Below, piece by piece: positions 9,002 through 20,309 of a DNA stretch of 64,000 nucleotides. Both the position numbers and the translations under genes were made by a program. The stretch lies in contig JAHEDZ010000001.1 in NCBI GenBank assembly GCA_024640955.1, positions 85,393 to 149,392 on the forward strand, read 5' to 3'. Under the pieces are notes generated by a model. That model was given only the letters and a program-made list of their open reading frames with translations. It was not told the origin of the DNA and searched no databases. The DNA is from Oceanospirillaceae bacterium (GTDB lineage Bacteria > Pseudomonadota > Gammaproteobacteria > Pseudomonadales > Balneatricaceae). The number at the start of each line of letters is the position of its first letter. Positions within the stretch are counted from its first letter, which is position 1.

Positions 9002-10026
9002 TGCGCTTGCACCTGCCTCGTTTTCAACGCCTTGGGCATCTGCCACCGATTAGTCTTAAAGTACTTGTTGCATTGCTGCTTCTGCTCCTTGTGGCGCAGC
9101 TCTATCTGGCCAACAAAACTTGGCGCACTTACCAAGTTCTATCCAGTGCACGCACTTTGGGGGTCGAGCAGGCGGCGGAACTTCGGGCTTACACGCGTGT
9201 AGATGAGCTGAGGTCGCGTTTTGGTATTAGCGAGGATGCGCTGCTGCAAACCTTGGGCCTTAGCGAGCTGCCTAGCCCGGTGACCAAGGTTAAAAATCTG
9301 GCGGCTGAATTAGAGCTCGATGAGCTTGTGCTGATCGCAAAGCTGCAAACCTTAGTGCCGCTTGAGTACCAGGCTACAGGGGCTTTCGAGCCGAGCCTCT
9401 ACGAGCGCTTTGAGTCCTTGATCCTAGAGTGGTTGCAAGCGTATGGACTGATTGTCTTGGTTATTGTTGTATTTTTTGGCGCACTTGGGATGCCGGTTCC
9501 TGCCGGACCCTTAGCGGCGTTGACTGGCGTACTCTCCTTCGATGGTTTGATGTCTGGCATTCCCACCGCCATAACTATTTTGGTAGCAGCGGTAGCTGGT
9601 GATCTCCTGATTTATCTCGTTGGCCTCAAAACCGACGATACAAAACTTATACGTTTTGGGCGCTGGGTTGGGTACACCGCGGCGAATCGCGTGCGTGTAC
9701 TGCATCTGTTCGAGCGCTGGGGAGGCCTGACGTTGCTACTCACACGCTCATTAGTGGCGCACATCAGCGCAGTCGCAAGTCTGCTTGCTGGCTCTTCGGG
9801 TATTCGTTTACGGGTATTTATTGGTTACGCAGTGCTGGGTCGCTCTATTTGGCTGTTTATCTATTTTGGCTTGGGCTATCTGGTTGGTAGCGATTTTGGC
9901 ATGGCGAGCAGTTTTCTGAGCTATCTATCGCTACTGCTGTTGGCGCTTTTAATGACGGGCCTGCTGCTCGAGCTTTACCACAAACAACATCCCAAGATTG
10001 AGAGGACTCCACATGAATCTATATGA
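9001..10026 (+). CDS. DedA/SNARE-associated family membrane protein
   Basis: Integral inner-membrane protein of 341 residues. It has an N-terminal membrane segment (about 20-37), a soluble stretch of about 110 residues rich in charged and leucine residues, and then the DedA/VTT domain from about 145 to 330. The DedA signature is GMPVPAGPLAALTG near residue 162. DedA proteins are lipid-carrier or undecaprenyl-phosphate transporters and support membrane homeostasis. The N-terminal soluble insert is longer than in most DedA proteins, which are about 200-220 residues. Overlaps the GNAT gene by one base and the following GlcG gene by 14 bases, so the three form a tight operon. Confidence 0.85.
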   Translation: MRLHLPRFQRLGHLPPISLKVLVALLLLLLVAQLYLANKTWRTYQVLSSARTLGVEQAAELRAYTRVDELRSRFGISEDALLQTLGLSELPSPVTKVKNLAAELELDELVLIAKLQTLVPLEYQATGAFEPSLYERFESLILEWLQAYGLIVLVIVVFFGALGMPVPAGPLAALTGVLSFDGLMSGIPTAITILVAAVAGDLLIYLVGLKTDDTKLIRFGRWVGYTAANRVRVLHLFERWGGLTLLLTRSLVAHISAVASLLAGSSGIRLRVFIGYAVLGRSIWLFIYFGLGYLVGSDFGMASSFLSYLSLLLLALLMTGLLLELYHKQHPKIERTPHESI

Positions 10027-10447
10027 GAGCAAACCTAGTCTAACGTTGGAAGCTGCACACAGATTGGCGGATCTTGGGCAACAGTTCGCTGCTGAGCTCG
10101 GTTTTGCGATGAACGTTGTTGTGGTAGATCGCGCCGGTTTGCCGCTGGCTCTGCTGCGTAATCCGGAGGCACCTGACGCGTCGCTAGAGTTTGCACAGCG
10201 AAAAGCCTACACCGCAGCTAGCTACGGTTGGCCGACGGCAAAATGGAACGATATCGTTGCAGATCGCCCCCTGGTAATGCAGGGGCTGTCACAGAATCCG
10301 AATGTGAGTCTGATTGCCGGCGGTATTCCAGTTCAGGTGGAGGGTGAGACAATTGGCGCGATCGGCGTTGCCGGAGCCAAAGCGCCAGAAGACCATCAGG
10401 TTGCCCAAGCGGCGATAGATAGGTTGCTCACTGAGCTGCAAGTCTAA
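10013..10447 (+). CDS. GlcG/HbpS (DUF336) family protein
   Basis: Small cytoplasmic protein of 144 residues with the GlcG/HbpS-like fold. The pattern LTLEAAHRLAD, AMNVVVVDRAGLPLALLR, AQRKAYTAASYG and IAGGIPVQVEGETIGAIGVAG is typical of this family. Members bind haem (HbpS) or sit with glycolate oxidase or glycerol/propanediol dehydratase genes, and their exact role is usually unknown. The ATG at 10013 has a GAGAGG ribosome-binding site. No glycolate oxidase gene is nearby, so a metabolic role cannot be inferred from context. Confidence 0.82.
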   Translation: MNLYESKPSLTLEAAHRLADLGQQFAAELGFAMNVVVVDRAGLPLALLRNPEAPDASLEFAQRKAYTAASYGWPTAKWNDIVADRPLVMQGLSQNPNVSLIAGGIPVQVEGETIGAIGVAGAKAPEDHQVAQAAIDRLLTELQV

Positions 10448-10499
10448 GCTTGCTAGCAAACCTAAGCTCGCTTGAGCCGCGGTAGGTTTTGCTCATTCT

Positions 10500-10637
10500 C
10501 TAAAGTTTCTCTGACAGTTCCAGACTCGCGTTTGAGGCGTTCAGCACAGAGGCTGTATCCTGGGCAATGACTGCCGAGACTGAGGACTGCTCCTCGGAGG
10601 CTGTCGCAACACTCCTAGCCATTGACTCTAGATCTGC
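10500..10637 (-). pseudogene. Remnant of a methyl-accepting chemotaxis protein C-terminus
   Basis: On the minus strand an open stretch of 45 codons, ending in TAG at 10500-10502, encodes MARSVATASEEQSSVSAVIA and then a polar helix ending LELSEKL. The A(T)ASEEQS hallmark belongs to the MCP signalling-domain C-terminal helix. Directly upstream, in frame, is a TAA, and no receptor body is present. A separate 54-codon reading frame (10615-10779, minus) overlaps it and may be degraded coding sequence, but I do not recognise it. The remainder of 10448-10883 holds only a weak inverted repeat near 10458-10490. Confidence 0.6.
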
Positions 10638-10883
10638 TTACTCGTTGAGTCCCCAAGCACCGCACAAGCCTATCCAACCGCTCGCCAATGATTTGCGTTT
10701 CAAGGTAGTCAACTATCAGTTTCATCTCTTGCTGATACCCGCGGACTTCGGCACGGGTAACTTCATTTGGGGCTCCCATTGGCTCTAAATGCTCTCAATC
10801 GAGGTGCACAATGACTCCGCATCAGATTAGATACTAATGAATTGAATACAGACCAAGGTTATGAGGATTGCTGGGCAAGCTAC

Positions 10884-11609
10884 CTATCGCTTTTTATTGT
10901 CGAGAGTCTCCTCGACAGCGTTGAGAATGCCACGCAGCATCCCCATCTCGGCTTTTTCTGGACGGGTACGGTTGAAGTAGCGACGTAGCTTGTCGAGTAC
11001 GCGCCCCTCATGTTGCGGGATAATAAAGTTAACCCGACGCAGCACCTTCTCTAGATGTTCAAAGAATAGCACCATCTCGTGTTGGCGAGGGTAAGGGGCC
11101 GGCTCGAGTGATTGTGCATCGATCATCCGCGTGGCTCGGCGCAGCTCGTAGCAGACTAGCTGAATCGCCTGGGATACATTGAGTACCGGATATTCAGGGT
11201 TGGCATCTATAAACAGGTGGCGATTACAGAGGAGCATCTCGCTGTTGTTCAACCCGCTGGTTTCGCGTCCAAACAGGATTGCGATCTCTCCCTCTTGGGC
11301 CTCCTGCCAGATCTGTGCCGAAGCGCTCTCTAGATCTTGTAGAGGAAGGTCATAGGAGCGCTCGCGAGCGCTTGTACCAACAACTAACTGACAGTCGGCA
11401 ATCGCCTCTTCAATGGTGCCGACCACACGGGCATTGTCCAGTAGATCCTTTGCACCGGCTGCACGTGAGTCCGCCTCTTCAGATGGAAACTCACGCGGAT
11501 TAACCAGCCAGAGCTGCTCCAATCCCATGTTTTTCAGTGCGCGTGCAGCCGCACCGATGTTACCGGGGTGGAAGGTTTCAACCAGGACAATGCGGATGTT
11601 GGATAGCAT
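10884..11609 (-). CDS. trmJ: tRNA (cytidine/uridine-32-2'-O-)-methyltransferase TrmJ
   Basis: SPOUT-family, SAM-dependent methyltransferase of 241 residues, which methylates the 2'-O of residue 32 in tRNA. The N-terminal ETFHPGNIGAAARALKNMG is characteristic. The trefoil-knot SAM site is seen in ILFGRETSGLNN and VLNVSQAIQLVCYEL. The C-terminal helical extension of about 80 residues is typical of TrmJ. The ribosome-binding site is weak. In many gamma-proteobacteria it precedes suhB or iscR; here neither is next to it. Confidence 0.94.
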   Translation of the reverse strand: MLSNIRIVLVETFHPGNIGAAARALKNMGLEQLWLVNPREFPSEEADSRAAGAKDLLDNARVVGTIEEAIADCQLVVGTSARERSYDLPLQDLESASAQIWQEAQEGEIAILFGRETSGLNNSEMLLCNRHLFIDANPEYPVLNVSQAIQLVCYELRRATRMIDAQSLEPAPYPRQHEMVLFFEHLEKVLRRVNFIIPQHEGRVLDKLRRYFNRTRPEKAEMGMLRGILNAVEETLDNKKR

Positions 11610-11628
11610 AGGAGGTGCCGTGGTAGAA

Positions 11629-11701
11629 GGGATGTACGCTAAGCGTATTTACCGACCCGGTCATCTCAGGTCGCGAACATACGCTACACGTACATCGCTC
11701 C
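11629..11701 (-). repeat. REP-like element, two units
   Basis: On the minus strand GGAGCGATGTACGTGTAGCG...GTTCGCGA (11671-11701) matches unit 3 of the element at 4921-5031. The adjoining GGGTCGGTAAATACGCTTAG...TACATCCC (11629-11657) matches unit 2. It fills the gap between purB and trmJ. Confidence 0.75.
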
Positions 11702-11710
11702 AACAACAGT

Positions 11711-13802
<2,092 letters not shown>

Positions 13803-13807
13803 TTAAC

Positions 13808-14917
13808 TTACTTCCAATAAAGATCGCGTGAACTGTGTTCGATAACGCCGCCACCAAGGCAGAGGTCATCACTATAAAGAACCAATGATTGGCCGGGGGT
13901 AACAGCACGTTGGCGCTCGGTAAAGGTAACGCGATAGCCACCCTCAACCTGATCGATTACGCACTCTTGGTCTGGCTGGCGGTAGCGCACTTTGGCTTTA
14001 CAGCGCAGTGGCAGCGTTGGTTGTTCACCGCTGATCCAGAAAATCTCGCGGGCATATAACCAGTCAGAGTAGAGCAGTTCATTGTCGATGCCCTGAACGG
14101 CAATTAGCTCATTCTGCTCAAGGTTCTTGCCGGCAACGAACCAAGGCTCTTCTGGGTAGTTCGCCAAGCCTCCAATGCCTAGCCCCTGACGCTGCCCTAG
14201 GGTGTAGTACATCAGCCCTTGATGTTCGCCGATCTGATCGCCGTTAGGCGTGACAATTTTGCCAGGCTGCGCCGGGAGGTACTGCTTCAAAAAGTCGGTG
14301 AAGCGGCGTTCGCCGATAAAACAGATGCCGGTGCTGTCCTTCTTCTTTGCGGTGGCCAGTTCTAGCATGTCAGCGATCTCGCGGACTTTAGGCTTCTCCA
14401 ACTCGCCGACCGGAAAAAGAGTCATGGCTAGCTCTTCGTTGCCAACCTGATGGAGGAAGTAGCTTTGATCCTTTTTTGGGTCTAACCCTTTGAGCAGAAC
14501 AGCCTTGCCGTCACGCTCGGCGCGGCGGGTGTAGTGCCCTGTAGCGATTAGATCGGCGCCCAGCATCTGTGCATATTCGAGAAACGCTTTGAACTTGATT
14601 TCGCGGTTGCAGAGTATGTCTGGATTGGGTGTTCGGCCGGCCTTGTACTCATCAAGGAAGTGTTCAAAGACGTTGTCCCAGTACTCAGCGGCAAAGTTGG
14701 CAGTGTGGAGGTGGATTCCAAGCTTGTCGCAGACTGCTTGAGCATCGGCGAGGTCCTCGATTGCGGTACAGTATTCGGTACCGTCATCCTCGTCCCAGTT
14801 CTTCATAAACAGCCCCTCAACCTGATACCCCTGCTGCTGCAATAGGTAGGCTGAGACGGATGAATCGACGCCGCCGGACATGCCAACGATTACTTTCTTA
14901 CTGCTGTTTTCGTTCAT
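13808..14917 (-). CDS. mnmA: tRNA-specific 2-thiouridylase MnmA
   Basis: Adds sulfur to U34 of tRNA-Lys, -Glu and -Gln using the TusE persulfide. 369 residues, the normal length. The N-terminal PP-loop [15 protein letters not shown] binds ATP. The catalytic cysteine pair lies in [12 protein letters not shown] and [12 protein letters not shown]. Further conserved blocks are GHYTRR and [10 protein letters not shown]. It follows nudJ by 4 bp and precedes hflD by 5 bp, so it is clearly in one operon. Confidence 0.97.
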   Translation of the reverse strand: MNENSSKKVIVGMSGGVDSSVSAYLLQQQGYQVEGLFMKNWDEDDGTEYCTAIEDLADAQAVCDKLGIHLHTANFAAEYWDNVFEHFLDEYKAGRTPNPDILCNREIKFKAFLEYAQMLGADLIATGHYTRRAERDGKAVLLKGLDPKKDQSYFLHQVGNEELAMTLFPVGELEKPKVREIADMLELATAKKKDSTGICFIGERRFTDFLKQYLPAQPGKIVTPNGDQIGEHQGLMYYTLGQRQGLGIGGLANYPEEPWFVAGKNLEQNELIAVQGIDNELLYSDWLYAREIFWISGEQPTLPLRCKAKVRYRQPDQECVIDQVEGGYRVTFTERQRAVTPGQSLVLYSDDLCLGGGVIEHSSRDLYWK

Positions 14918-14921
14918 TAAT

Positions 14922-15419
14922 CTAATCTTTCAAAAAATCGAGCGGGTAACGAACTCCGCGTAGATAGTCGTCTATGCACTCCAACACAAGATGCGCCCGC
15001 AGATTGGGCGCCGCTGCTACCTCGTTGCGCGTCATCCAGATCGGCCCAATAATGCCCTCATCGAGAACTGCGTTCTCGACCTGCCCGGTAATACGGGCAA
15101 TAAAACAGACTCGATGGAATGTCAGTGTCTTATCGTCGGTGCGGTAGACGTAGAGGCCGAGCAGCGCATCGGGCTCGACCCGGTAGCCAGTCTCTTCCAA
15201 TACCTCGCGAACCATCCCTTGCGCGAAGGTCTCATTCTCCTCCAGATGCCCAGCAGGTTGGTTGATGAGGTGCTCGCCTTTGATCATCTCCTCGACCAAC
15301 AAAAACTTGCCATCTCGCTCGATAATGGCGGCAACGGTGCTGCGGGGAGTCCAGCGGGTGGAGTGGGGCGAATTGCTAGAGTTCAACATCGACGGTTTAT
15401 ATAAGTAAAAAGAGCGCAT
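14922..15419 (-). CDS. nudJ: Nudix hydrolase, NudJ-like
   Basis: Nudix-box hydrolase of 165 residues. The box is [23 protein letters not shown], with the catalytic REVLEE core. The E. coli counterpart NudJ (YmfB) is a thiamin-pyrophosphate and nucleotide phosphatase encoded directly ahead of mnmA, as here. Two starts are possible: 15419, or 15389, where the product begins [13 protein letters not shown]. The shorter one is nearer to family length. First gene of the nudJ-mnmA-hflD-purB operon. Confidence 0.88.
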   Translation of the reverse strand: MRSFYLYKPSMLNSSNSPHSTRWTPRSTVAAIIERDGKFLLVEEMIKGEHLINQPAGHLEENETFAQGMVREVLEETGYRVEPDALLGLYVYRTDDKTLTFHRVCFIARITGQVENAVLDEGIIGPIWMTRNEVAAAPNLRAHLVLECIDDYLRGVRYPLDFLKD

Positions 15420-15475
15420 ATGATATCAGTTTTAGCGCCGTCGGGCGGAGCAAATTAGCGCAAGGTTGGATATCT

Positions 15476-15931
15476 ATGAGCAATTATATCGAGGTAACTG
15501 AAGCGAGTCTGAATAGTGCAGACGTGAACGCCTGGCTGAAGGAGTCTCCCGAGGGTGTCGGTGCTTTAGTAACTTTTACCGGCCTGGTACGTGAGCTTGA
15601 TGACGCGGACCTCGAAGCGATGGAGCTTGAGCACTATCCGGGTATGACCGAGAAGGCGCTGCAGAGGATTATCGATCAGGCTCGGGAACGCTGGCCACTG
15701 AAGCGAGTGTGGGTTGTACACCGGGTTGGGCGTATGACGCTGGCAGATGAGGTGGTACAAGTGGGGGTGAGCTCAGCCCACCGCAAAGCGGCGTTTGAAG
15801 CGGCCGTCTTTATCATGGATTACCTGAAACGCGACGCACCGTTCTGGAAACGTGAAGTGAGTGACAAGGGTTCGGTCTGGGTCGAGCAGAAGGGTACTGA
15901 TTTAGACGCTGCGAATAGCTGGGACGTTTAA
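15476..15931 (+). CDS. moaE: Molybdopterin synthase catalytic subunit MoaE
   Basis: Large subunit of molybdopterin synthase, 151 residues. It uses the MoaD thiocarboxylate to convert precursor Z to molybdopterin. Family blocks are GALVTFTGLVRE, LELEHYPGMTE-like MELEHYPGMTEKAL, VHRVGRMTLADEVVQVGVSSAHRKAAF and the lysine-rich DYLKRDAPFWKRE that carries the catalytic lysines. An AAGG ribosome-binding site precedes the ATG. moaD and moaC are not adjacent, so this copy is isolated. It is divergent from nudJ and convergent with rluE. Confidence 0.95.
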   Translation: MSNYIEVTEASLNSADVNAWLKESPEGVGALVTFTGLVRELDDADLEAMELEHYPGMTEKALQRIIDQARERWPLKRVWVVHRVGRMTLADEVVQVGVSSAHRKAAFEAAVFIMDYLKRDAPFWKREVSDKGSVWVEQKGTDLDAANSWDV

Positions 15932-15940
15932 AAAGGCGGG

Positions 15941-15974
15941 GTCGCGAACGTACGCTGCACGTAGATCGCTCCTA
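15941..15974 (-). repeat. REP-like element, single unit
   Basis: On the minus strand TAGGAGCGATCTACGTGCAG...CGTTCGCGACC, the same family as the 4999-5031 unit. It lies between the convergent moaE and rluE genes and its last bases form the rluE stop codon. Confidence 0.75.
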
Positions 15975-16565
15975 CCTTCCTCTTCTCGAGTCTCTTTTTT
16001 GCTTGCGTGGGCGCTCGGCCGGCAGGTTTATCTGTTCTGTGCGCCATTCGCCGGGCTGCAAACCATCCACTCGCCAAGGGCCGATAGCAACCCGTATTAG
16101 GCGCAGGGTTGCAAAGCCGACGGCCGCGGTCATGCGCCGGACTTGACGATTTTTGCCTTCCGAGATGCGAAGCTCAATCCACGATGTAGGTTGGTTCTTG
16201 CGCTCACGAATGGGTGGGTTACGCTCCCAGAGCTCAGGCTCTACTAGCCTCTGGGCGTAGGCCGGACGGGTCTTTCCATCTTTCAGCTCCACGCCTTTGC
16301 GCAACTGCTCCAGAGCTGCTTGGCTAATCTCACCCTCAACCTGAACCCAGTAGCTCTTCTCAAGTTTGAACTTAGGATTGGCTAGGCGATGCTGCAGGGC
16401 GCCATCCTTGGTCAGTATCAGCAGTCCTTCGGAGTCGTAATCGAGACGGCCAGCAGCGTAGACATCGGGCGCTTTTATATAGGACGCAAGCGTGTCTCTA
16501 CCCTCGCTATCGGTGAAGGTGGAGAGGACATTGAATGGTTTGTTGACTAGATAAATTTCAGACAT
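15972..16565 (-). CDS. rluE: 23S rRNA pseudouridine synthase RluE
   Basis: RsuA/RluE-type pseudouridine synthase, 197 residues, which isomerises U2457 in E. coli 23S rRNA. The product starts directly with the catalytic domain (IYLVNKPFNVLSTF) and lacks the S4 domain, as in RluE. The catalytic aspartate is in AAGRLDYDSEGLLILT, about residue 42. Later blocks are LEKSYWVQVEG and EGKNRQVRRMTAAVGF. A basic tail (RPRKQKRDSRRGR) is plausible for RNA binding. RluB/RluF are excluded by the missing S4 domain and short length. Confidence 0.92.
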   Translation of the reverse strand: MSEIYLVNKPFNVLSTFTDSEGRDTLASYIKAPDVYAAGRLDYDSEGLLILTKDGALQHRLANPKFKLEKSYWVQVEGEISQAALEQLRKGVELKDGKTRPAYAQRLVEPELWERNPPIRERKNQPTSWIELRISEGKNRQVRRMTAAVGFATLRLIRVAIGPWRVDGLQPGEWRTEQINLPAERPRKQKRDSRRGR

Positions 16566-16651
16566 AAGACACCGCCGATCCGCGGGCAGTCACTGCGCCG
16601 CAAGGCCCTAGTTTTGCCCTGTCTACTCAAGCCCGCAAGCGGATTTGGTGC

Positions 16652-16858
16652 TTAGTGTGCAGGGCTAATATTGATTGCGTGCATCCCTTTGGGGCTATCG
16701 TGCAGTTCGAAATGAACCGGTTGGCCTGCGCGCAGTGATTTGAACCCGTCGCTCTGAACTGCCGAGAAGTGGGCAAATACCTTGCCCTCGACGTTATCGG
16801 AGATAATAAATCCGTAGCCTTTAGCGTTGCTAAACCATTTCACGGTGCCTGTATGCAT
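16652..16858 (-). CDS. cspD: Cold-shock-domain protein, CspD-like
   Basis: Single cold-shock domain of 68 residues, binding single-stranded DNA or RNA. RNP1 is visible as KGYGFII and RNP2 as VFAHFSA. The start at 16858 has a GGAG ribosome-binding site, and upstream codons are probably leader, not protein. A cspD gene divergent from clpS-clpA is the normal arrangement in gamma-proteobacteria, where CspD is a stationary-phase replication inhibitor. The C-terminal tail is short, so the functional CspD/CspA distinction rests mainly on location. Confidence 0.88.
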   Translation of the reverse strand: MHTGTVKWFSNAKGYGFIISDNVEGKVFAHFSAVQSDGFKSLRAGQPVHFELHDSPKGMHAINISPAH

Positions 16859-17029
16859 AGCAGAAACTCCATCTGTGCAATGCTGCCGGGCGGCTTTGAA
16901 AAAATTCTGGCCGCCAGCTTTCCTTGTTAGAGGCTGAATCCGTTCTGCCTTTGTCTCCGTACCGATGTTATTGAGGACATCCAAGACTCTAAGATACTGA
17001 TATATAGCGGTAGTTCAATAGAGAGAGTT

Positions 17030-17057
17030 AGAAAAATGGAAGCGAAATTCTTCCATT
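17030..17057 (-). terminator. Terminator-like hairpin in the cspD leader
   Basis: On the minus strand AATGGAAG-aatttcg-CTTCCATT is followed by TTTTTC. It lies about 175 bp before the cspD start and nothing upstream on that strand is a recognisable gene. It could attenuate cspD or end a small RNA. The rest of 16985-17285 contains no other feature I can support. Confidence 0.5.
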
Positions 17058-17285
17058 GAAGAGCGGCTCACACTGGAGTAGTTTAAGAGCGTGTGCGGTA
17101 GATCGAGTGTTTCTGAGTATCGGATGACAAGCTATTTCACGAAGTGAGAATTTTGCATTGGTTTTGCAGCCTAGGTTGCATAGCAAGGTTTGAATCACCA
17201 TCTATACTGCAAAGCAGACCCGATTAGATCGACACAGGCACTGTGCTAAAACAGCAGGTAGCGACAACAGCGTTTTTGGAACAAG

Positions 17286-17651
17286 ATGAATCTACGCGGC
17301 AATACAGATTTCGGTATTTACAATCAGCAAGACGACGAAGGGCAGGGTCCTGAATACAATCCGCTCACGACAGTTGCAGAGGCGAAGCCCGAGTTAAAGC
17401 AGCCCTCATTGTACAGAGTGGTGCTTTTGAATGATGACTACACTCCCATGGAGTTTGTCGTCGAAGTATTAATGACCTTTTTCGCAATAAACGAGGAGAA
17501 AGCGACGCAGGTGATGCTCGCTGTTCACCAGCAGGGTAAAGGGGTTTGCGGAATATACAGCCGCGATGTGGCTGAGACTAAGGCAACACAGGTAAATCAG
17601 TTTTCACGACAGAACAAGCACCCATTGCTCTGCGAAGTAGAGAAGGTGTAA
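17286..17651 (+). CDS. clpS: ClpS adaptor protein
   Basis: Adaptor that delivers N-degron substrates to ClpAP, 121 residues. The core [21 protein letters not shown] holds the NDDYTPM motif that binds the N-terminal residue. [24 protein letters not shown] is the second conserved block. The N-terminal tail of about 35 residues is the flexible arm that contacts ClpA. It lies 10 bp before clpA, the standard pairing. Together with Aat and Ate encoded nearby, it completes the N-end-rule pathway. Confidence 0.97.
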   Translation: MNLRGNTDFGIYNQQDDEGQGPEYNPLTTVAEAKPELKQPSLYRVVLLNDDYTPMEFVVEVLMTFFAINEEKATQVMLAVHQQGKGVCGIYSRDVAETKATQVNQFSRQNKHPLLCEVEKV

Positions 17652-17661
17652 GGGGCGAAAT

Positions 17662-19920
17662 ATGTTGAACCGTGAGTTAGAAGAGACCCTCAGCAGTGCA
17701 TTTCGTGACGCGCTTCACCGCCGCCACGAGTTTATGACAGTGGAACATCTGCTGCTGGCACTGTTAGATAACCGTCAGGCGGCTGAAGTGCTACACGCTT
17801 GCGGTGTCGACTTTGAGCGTCTACGAGAGCAGCTGCAGCGCTTTGTCGAAGAGACAACGCCACTGCTGCCTGAAAACACGCCGGAGGCCGAGACTCAGCC
17901 CACATTGGGTTTTCAGCGCGTACTGCAGAGAGCCGTTTTCCATGTCCAGTCCTCGGGTAAGTCTGAGGTCTCTGGTGCCAATGTCTTGGTAGCGATCTTC
18001 AGCGAGAAAGAGAGCCACGCGGTTTATGTACTGCAGATGCAGGGTGTAGAGCGCCTAGATGTGGTGAATTTCATCTCGCACGGTATCTCGGAGATGCCGA
18101 GCGGTGAAGAGCAGGCGGATGAAACGACCGAGACAGCTGAAGAGACATCGAATGATGCCTCGAGCCCACTGAAACAGTATGCGGTCAACCTCAACCAGCA
18201 AGCCGCCGAGGGTATGATTGATCCGCTAGTAGGGCGTGACTCTGAGGTGGAGCGTGTGGTGCAGATACTTTCGCGCCGGCGCAAAAACAACCCGCTGCTA
18301 GTTGGTGAGGCAGGTGTGGGTAAGACCGCAATTGCCGAAGGTCTTGCAAAGCTGATTGTTGAAGAGCAGGTGCCCAGTGTTATCGCAGAGTCGGTGGTCT
18401 ACTCACTTGACCTAGGTGCACTGCTAGCAGGTACTAAGTACCGTGGGGATTTTGAGAAACGCCTCAAAGCGCTGCTCAACGAGATCAAGAAGAAGCCACA
18501 CTCAATCCTATTTATTGATGAGATCCACACCATTATTGGTGCCGGTGCTGCCTCTGGCGGTTCGATGGATGCGAGTAATCTACTCAAACCTCTGCTCAGT
18601 TCAGGGCAGATTCGCTGTATTGGCTCAACCACTTTCCAGGAGTTCCGCGGCATTTTTGAAAAAGATCGTGCACTTGCGCGTCGCTTCCAAAAGGTCGATG
18701 TGATGGAGCCAAGTGTTGAGGATACTTATCAGATCTTGCGGGGCCTGAAGTCACGCTTCGAGGAGCATCACGAGATTCGCTACGAAGATGAGGCGCTGCG
18801 CGCAGCTTCAGAGCTGGCCGAGCGTTACATCAACGAGAAACATCTGCCCGACAAGGCGATCGACGTGATCGATGAAGCGGGCGCCTACCAGCGACTTCTT
18901 AAAGAGGAGGATCGGGTTGAGGTGATCGGTGTCGAGCAGGTCGAGGCGATTGTCGCGAAAATCGCTCGCATACCGCCGAAAAGCGTCTCTACATCAGACA
19001 AACAGCAGTTGGGCAAACTCGACTCTAGCCTCAAGATGGTGGTCTTGGGTCAGGACGAGGCGATCGACACGTTATCGGCTGCGATCAAACTGTCGCGTGC
19101 AGGCTTGAAAGAGCCCAATAAACCGGTGGGTAGCTTCCTCTTTGCTGGCCCAACGGGTGTGGGTAAAACTGAGGTGACGGCTCAGCTGGCTCGCATTATG
19201 GGTATAGAGTTGATCCGCTTCGATATGTCGGAGTACATGGAGCGTCATACTGTGTCGCGTCTGATTGGCGCGCCCCCGGGTTATGTCGGGTATGACCAGG
19301 GTGGCTTGCTAACCGAAGCGGTTACTAGGAACCCTCATGCGGTCCTACTGCTGGATGAGATTGAGAAGGCGCACCCCGAGGTGTTCAACCTCTTGTTGCA
19401 GGTGATGGACAACGGCACGCTGACCGACAATAACGGCCGCAAAGCTGACTTCCGTAACGTCATTCTGGTGATGACAACTAACGCAGGTGCCGAAGCGATG
19501 AATCGCCCAAGCATTGGATTCACTAACCAGGATCACTCATCAGATGGAATGGAGGCGCTGAAGCGTCTATTCACACCGGAGTTCCGCAACCGTCTTGATG
19601 CTGTCGTACAGTTCAAGCCGCTATCTTTGGATATCGTGCGTGGCGTTGTCGACAAGTTCCTGACCGAGTTGCAGGCGCAACTGGACGAGAAGCGTGTCAT
19701 GATTCACGCAACATCTGAGGCGCGCGACTGGTTGGCAGAGCACGGTTATGACGAGAAGATGGGTGCACGTCCGATGCGCCGTCTGATTCAGGAAAAGATC
19801 AAGAAACCTCTGGCTGAGCTGATACTCTTTGGTGAGCTAGCCGAGCAGGGCGGTGAAGTAGAGATTCGTGTTGGAGCAGATGGTGAGCTAACACTGGAGA
19901 TAGAAGAGGTGGTCGCTTAG
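17662..19920 (+). CDS. clpA: ATP-dependent Clp protease ATP-binding subunit ClpA
   Basis: AAA+ unfoldase of 752 residues that feeds ClpP. It has an N-terminal Clp repeat domain (about 1-145), an acidic linker rich in E, T and S (about 150-170), and two nucleotide-binding modules. Walker A motifs are GEAGVGKT (about 215) and GPTGVGKT (about 497); Walker B motifs are LFIDEIHTI and LLLDEIEKA. The absence of the middle coiled coil distinguishes it from ClpB. The IGF-type loop needed to contact ClpP is probably in SIGFTNQD. Directly follows clpS. Confidence 0.97.
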   Translation: MLNRELEETLSSAFRDALHRRHEFMTVEHLLLALLDNRQAAEVLHACGVDFERLREQLQRFVEETTPLLPENTPEAETQPTLGFQRVLQRAVFHVQSSGKSEVSGANVLVAIFSEKESHAVYVLQMQGVERLDVVNFISHGISEMPSGEEQADETTETAEETSNDASSPLKQYAVNLNQQAAEGMIDPLVGRDSEVERVVQILSRRRKNNPLLVGEAGVGKTAIAEGLAKLIVEEQVPSVIAESVVYSLDLGALLAGTKYRGDFEKRLKALLNEIKKKPHSILFIDEIHTIIGAGAASGGSMDASNLLKPLLSSGQIRCIGSTTFQEFRGIFEKDRALARRFQKVDVMEPSVEDTYQILRGLKSRFEEHHEIRYEDEALRAASELAERYINEKHLPDKAIDVIDEAGAYQRLLKEEDRVEVIGVEQVEAIVAKIARIPPKSVSTSDKQQLGKLDSSLKMVVLGQDEAIDTLSAAIKLSRAGLKEPNKPVGSFLFAGPTGVGKTEVTAQLARIMGIELIRFDMSEYMERHTVSRLIGAPPGYVGYDQGGLLTEAVTRNPHAVLLLDEIEKAHPEVFNLLLQVMDNGTLTDNNGRKADFRNVILVMTTNAGAEAMNRPSIGFTNQDHSSDGMEALKRLFTPEFRNRLDAVVQFKPLSLDIVRGVVDKFLTELQAQLDEKRVMIHATSEARDWLAEHGYDEKMGARPMRRLIQEKIKKPLAELILFGELAEQGGEVEIRVGADGELTLEIEEVVA

Positions 19921-19928
19921 GCGGCCAC
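19909..19928 (+). terminator. Hairpin across the clpA stop codon
   Basis: GTGGTCGC-ttag-GCGGCCAC, eight pairs with one G-T, spans the clpA stop codon. There is no U-run, so it may protect the mRNA end or act together with the convergent infA. Confidence 0.5.
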
Positions 19929-19948
19929 CTACTCTACAACGTGACGGC

Positions 19949-20167
19949 TTAGCGAGCGCGGTAGACGATGCGGCCTTTATTGAGGTCGTACGGAGTCAAC
20001 TCAACCTTGACCTTGTCGCCTGTCAGAATACGGATGTAATTCTTACGCATTTTGCCTGAGATGTGTGCGGTCACAACGTGGCCGTTCTCAAGTTCTACAC
20101 GGAACATAGTGTTAGGAAGGGTATCTACAACCGTTCCTTCCATCTCAAAAGCTTCTTCTTTAGCCAT
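19949..20167 (-). CDS. infA: Translation initiation factor IF-1
   Basis: S1-fold initiation factor of 72 residues, binding the 30S A site. The run [20 protein letters not shown] and the block [25 protein letters not shown] are almost invariant in proteobacteria. The gene is last in the trxB-aat-ate-infA series and converges on clpA. The 142 bp between it and ate suggest it has its own promoter. Confidence 0.97.
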   Translation of the reverse strand: MAKEEAFEMEGTVVDTLPNTMFRVELENGHVVTAHISGKMRKNYIRILTGDKVKVELTPYDLNKGRIVYRAR

Positions 20168-20309
20168 TCACTCTTAACCTTAGGTGTTTGTCGTCACTCC
20201 GGATTGAGCGCTGGTCGCGATACCCGGATTTGGAAAGCGCCACATTCTGCACTAATCGCGGCCTAATGTGAACTGAATTGCCTGTTTTCTGAGCAATTTG
20301 TCGATTCGG

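Noticed and set aside
10615-10779. 54-residue minus-strand ORF as a real small gene
   Set aside because: It overlaps the MCP remnant, has no ribosome-binding site I can see, and no recognisable family.
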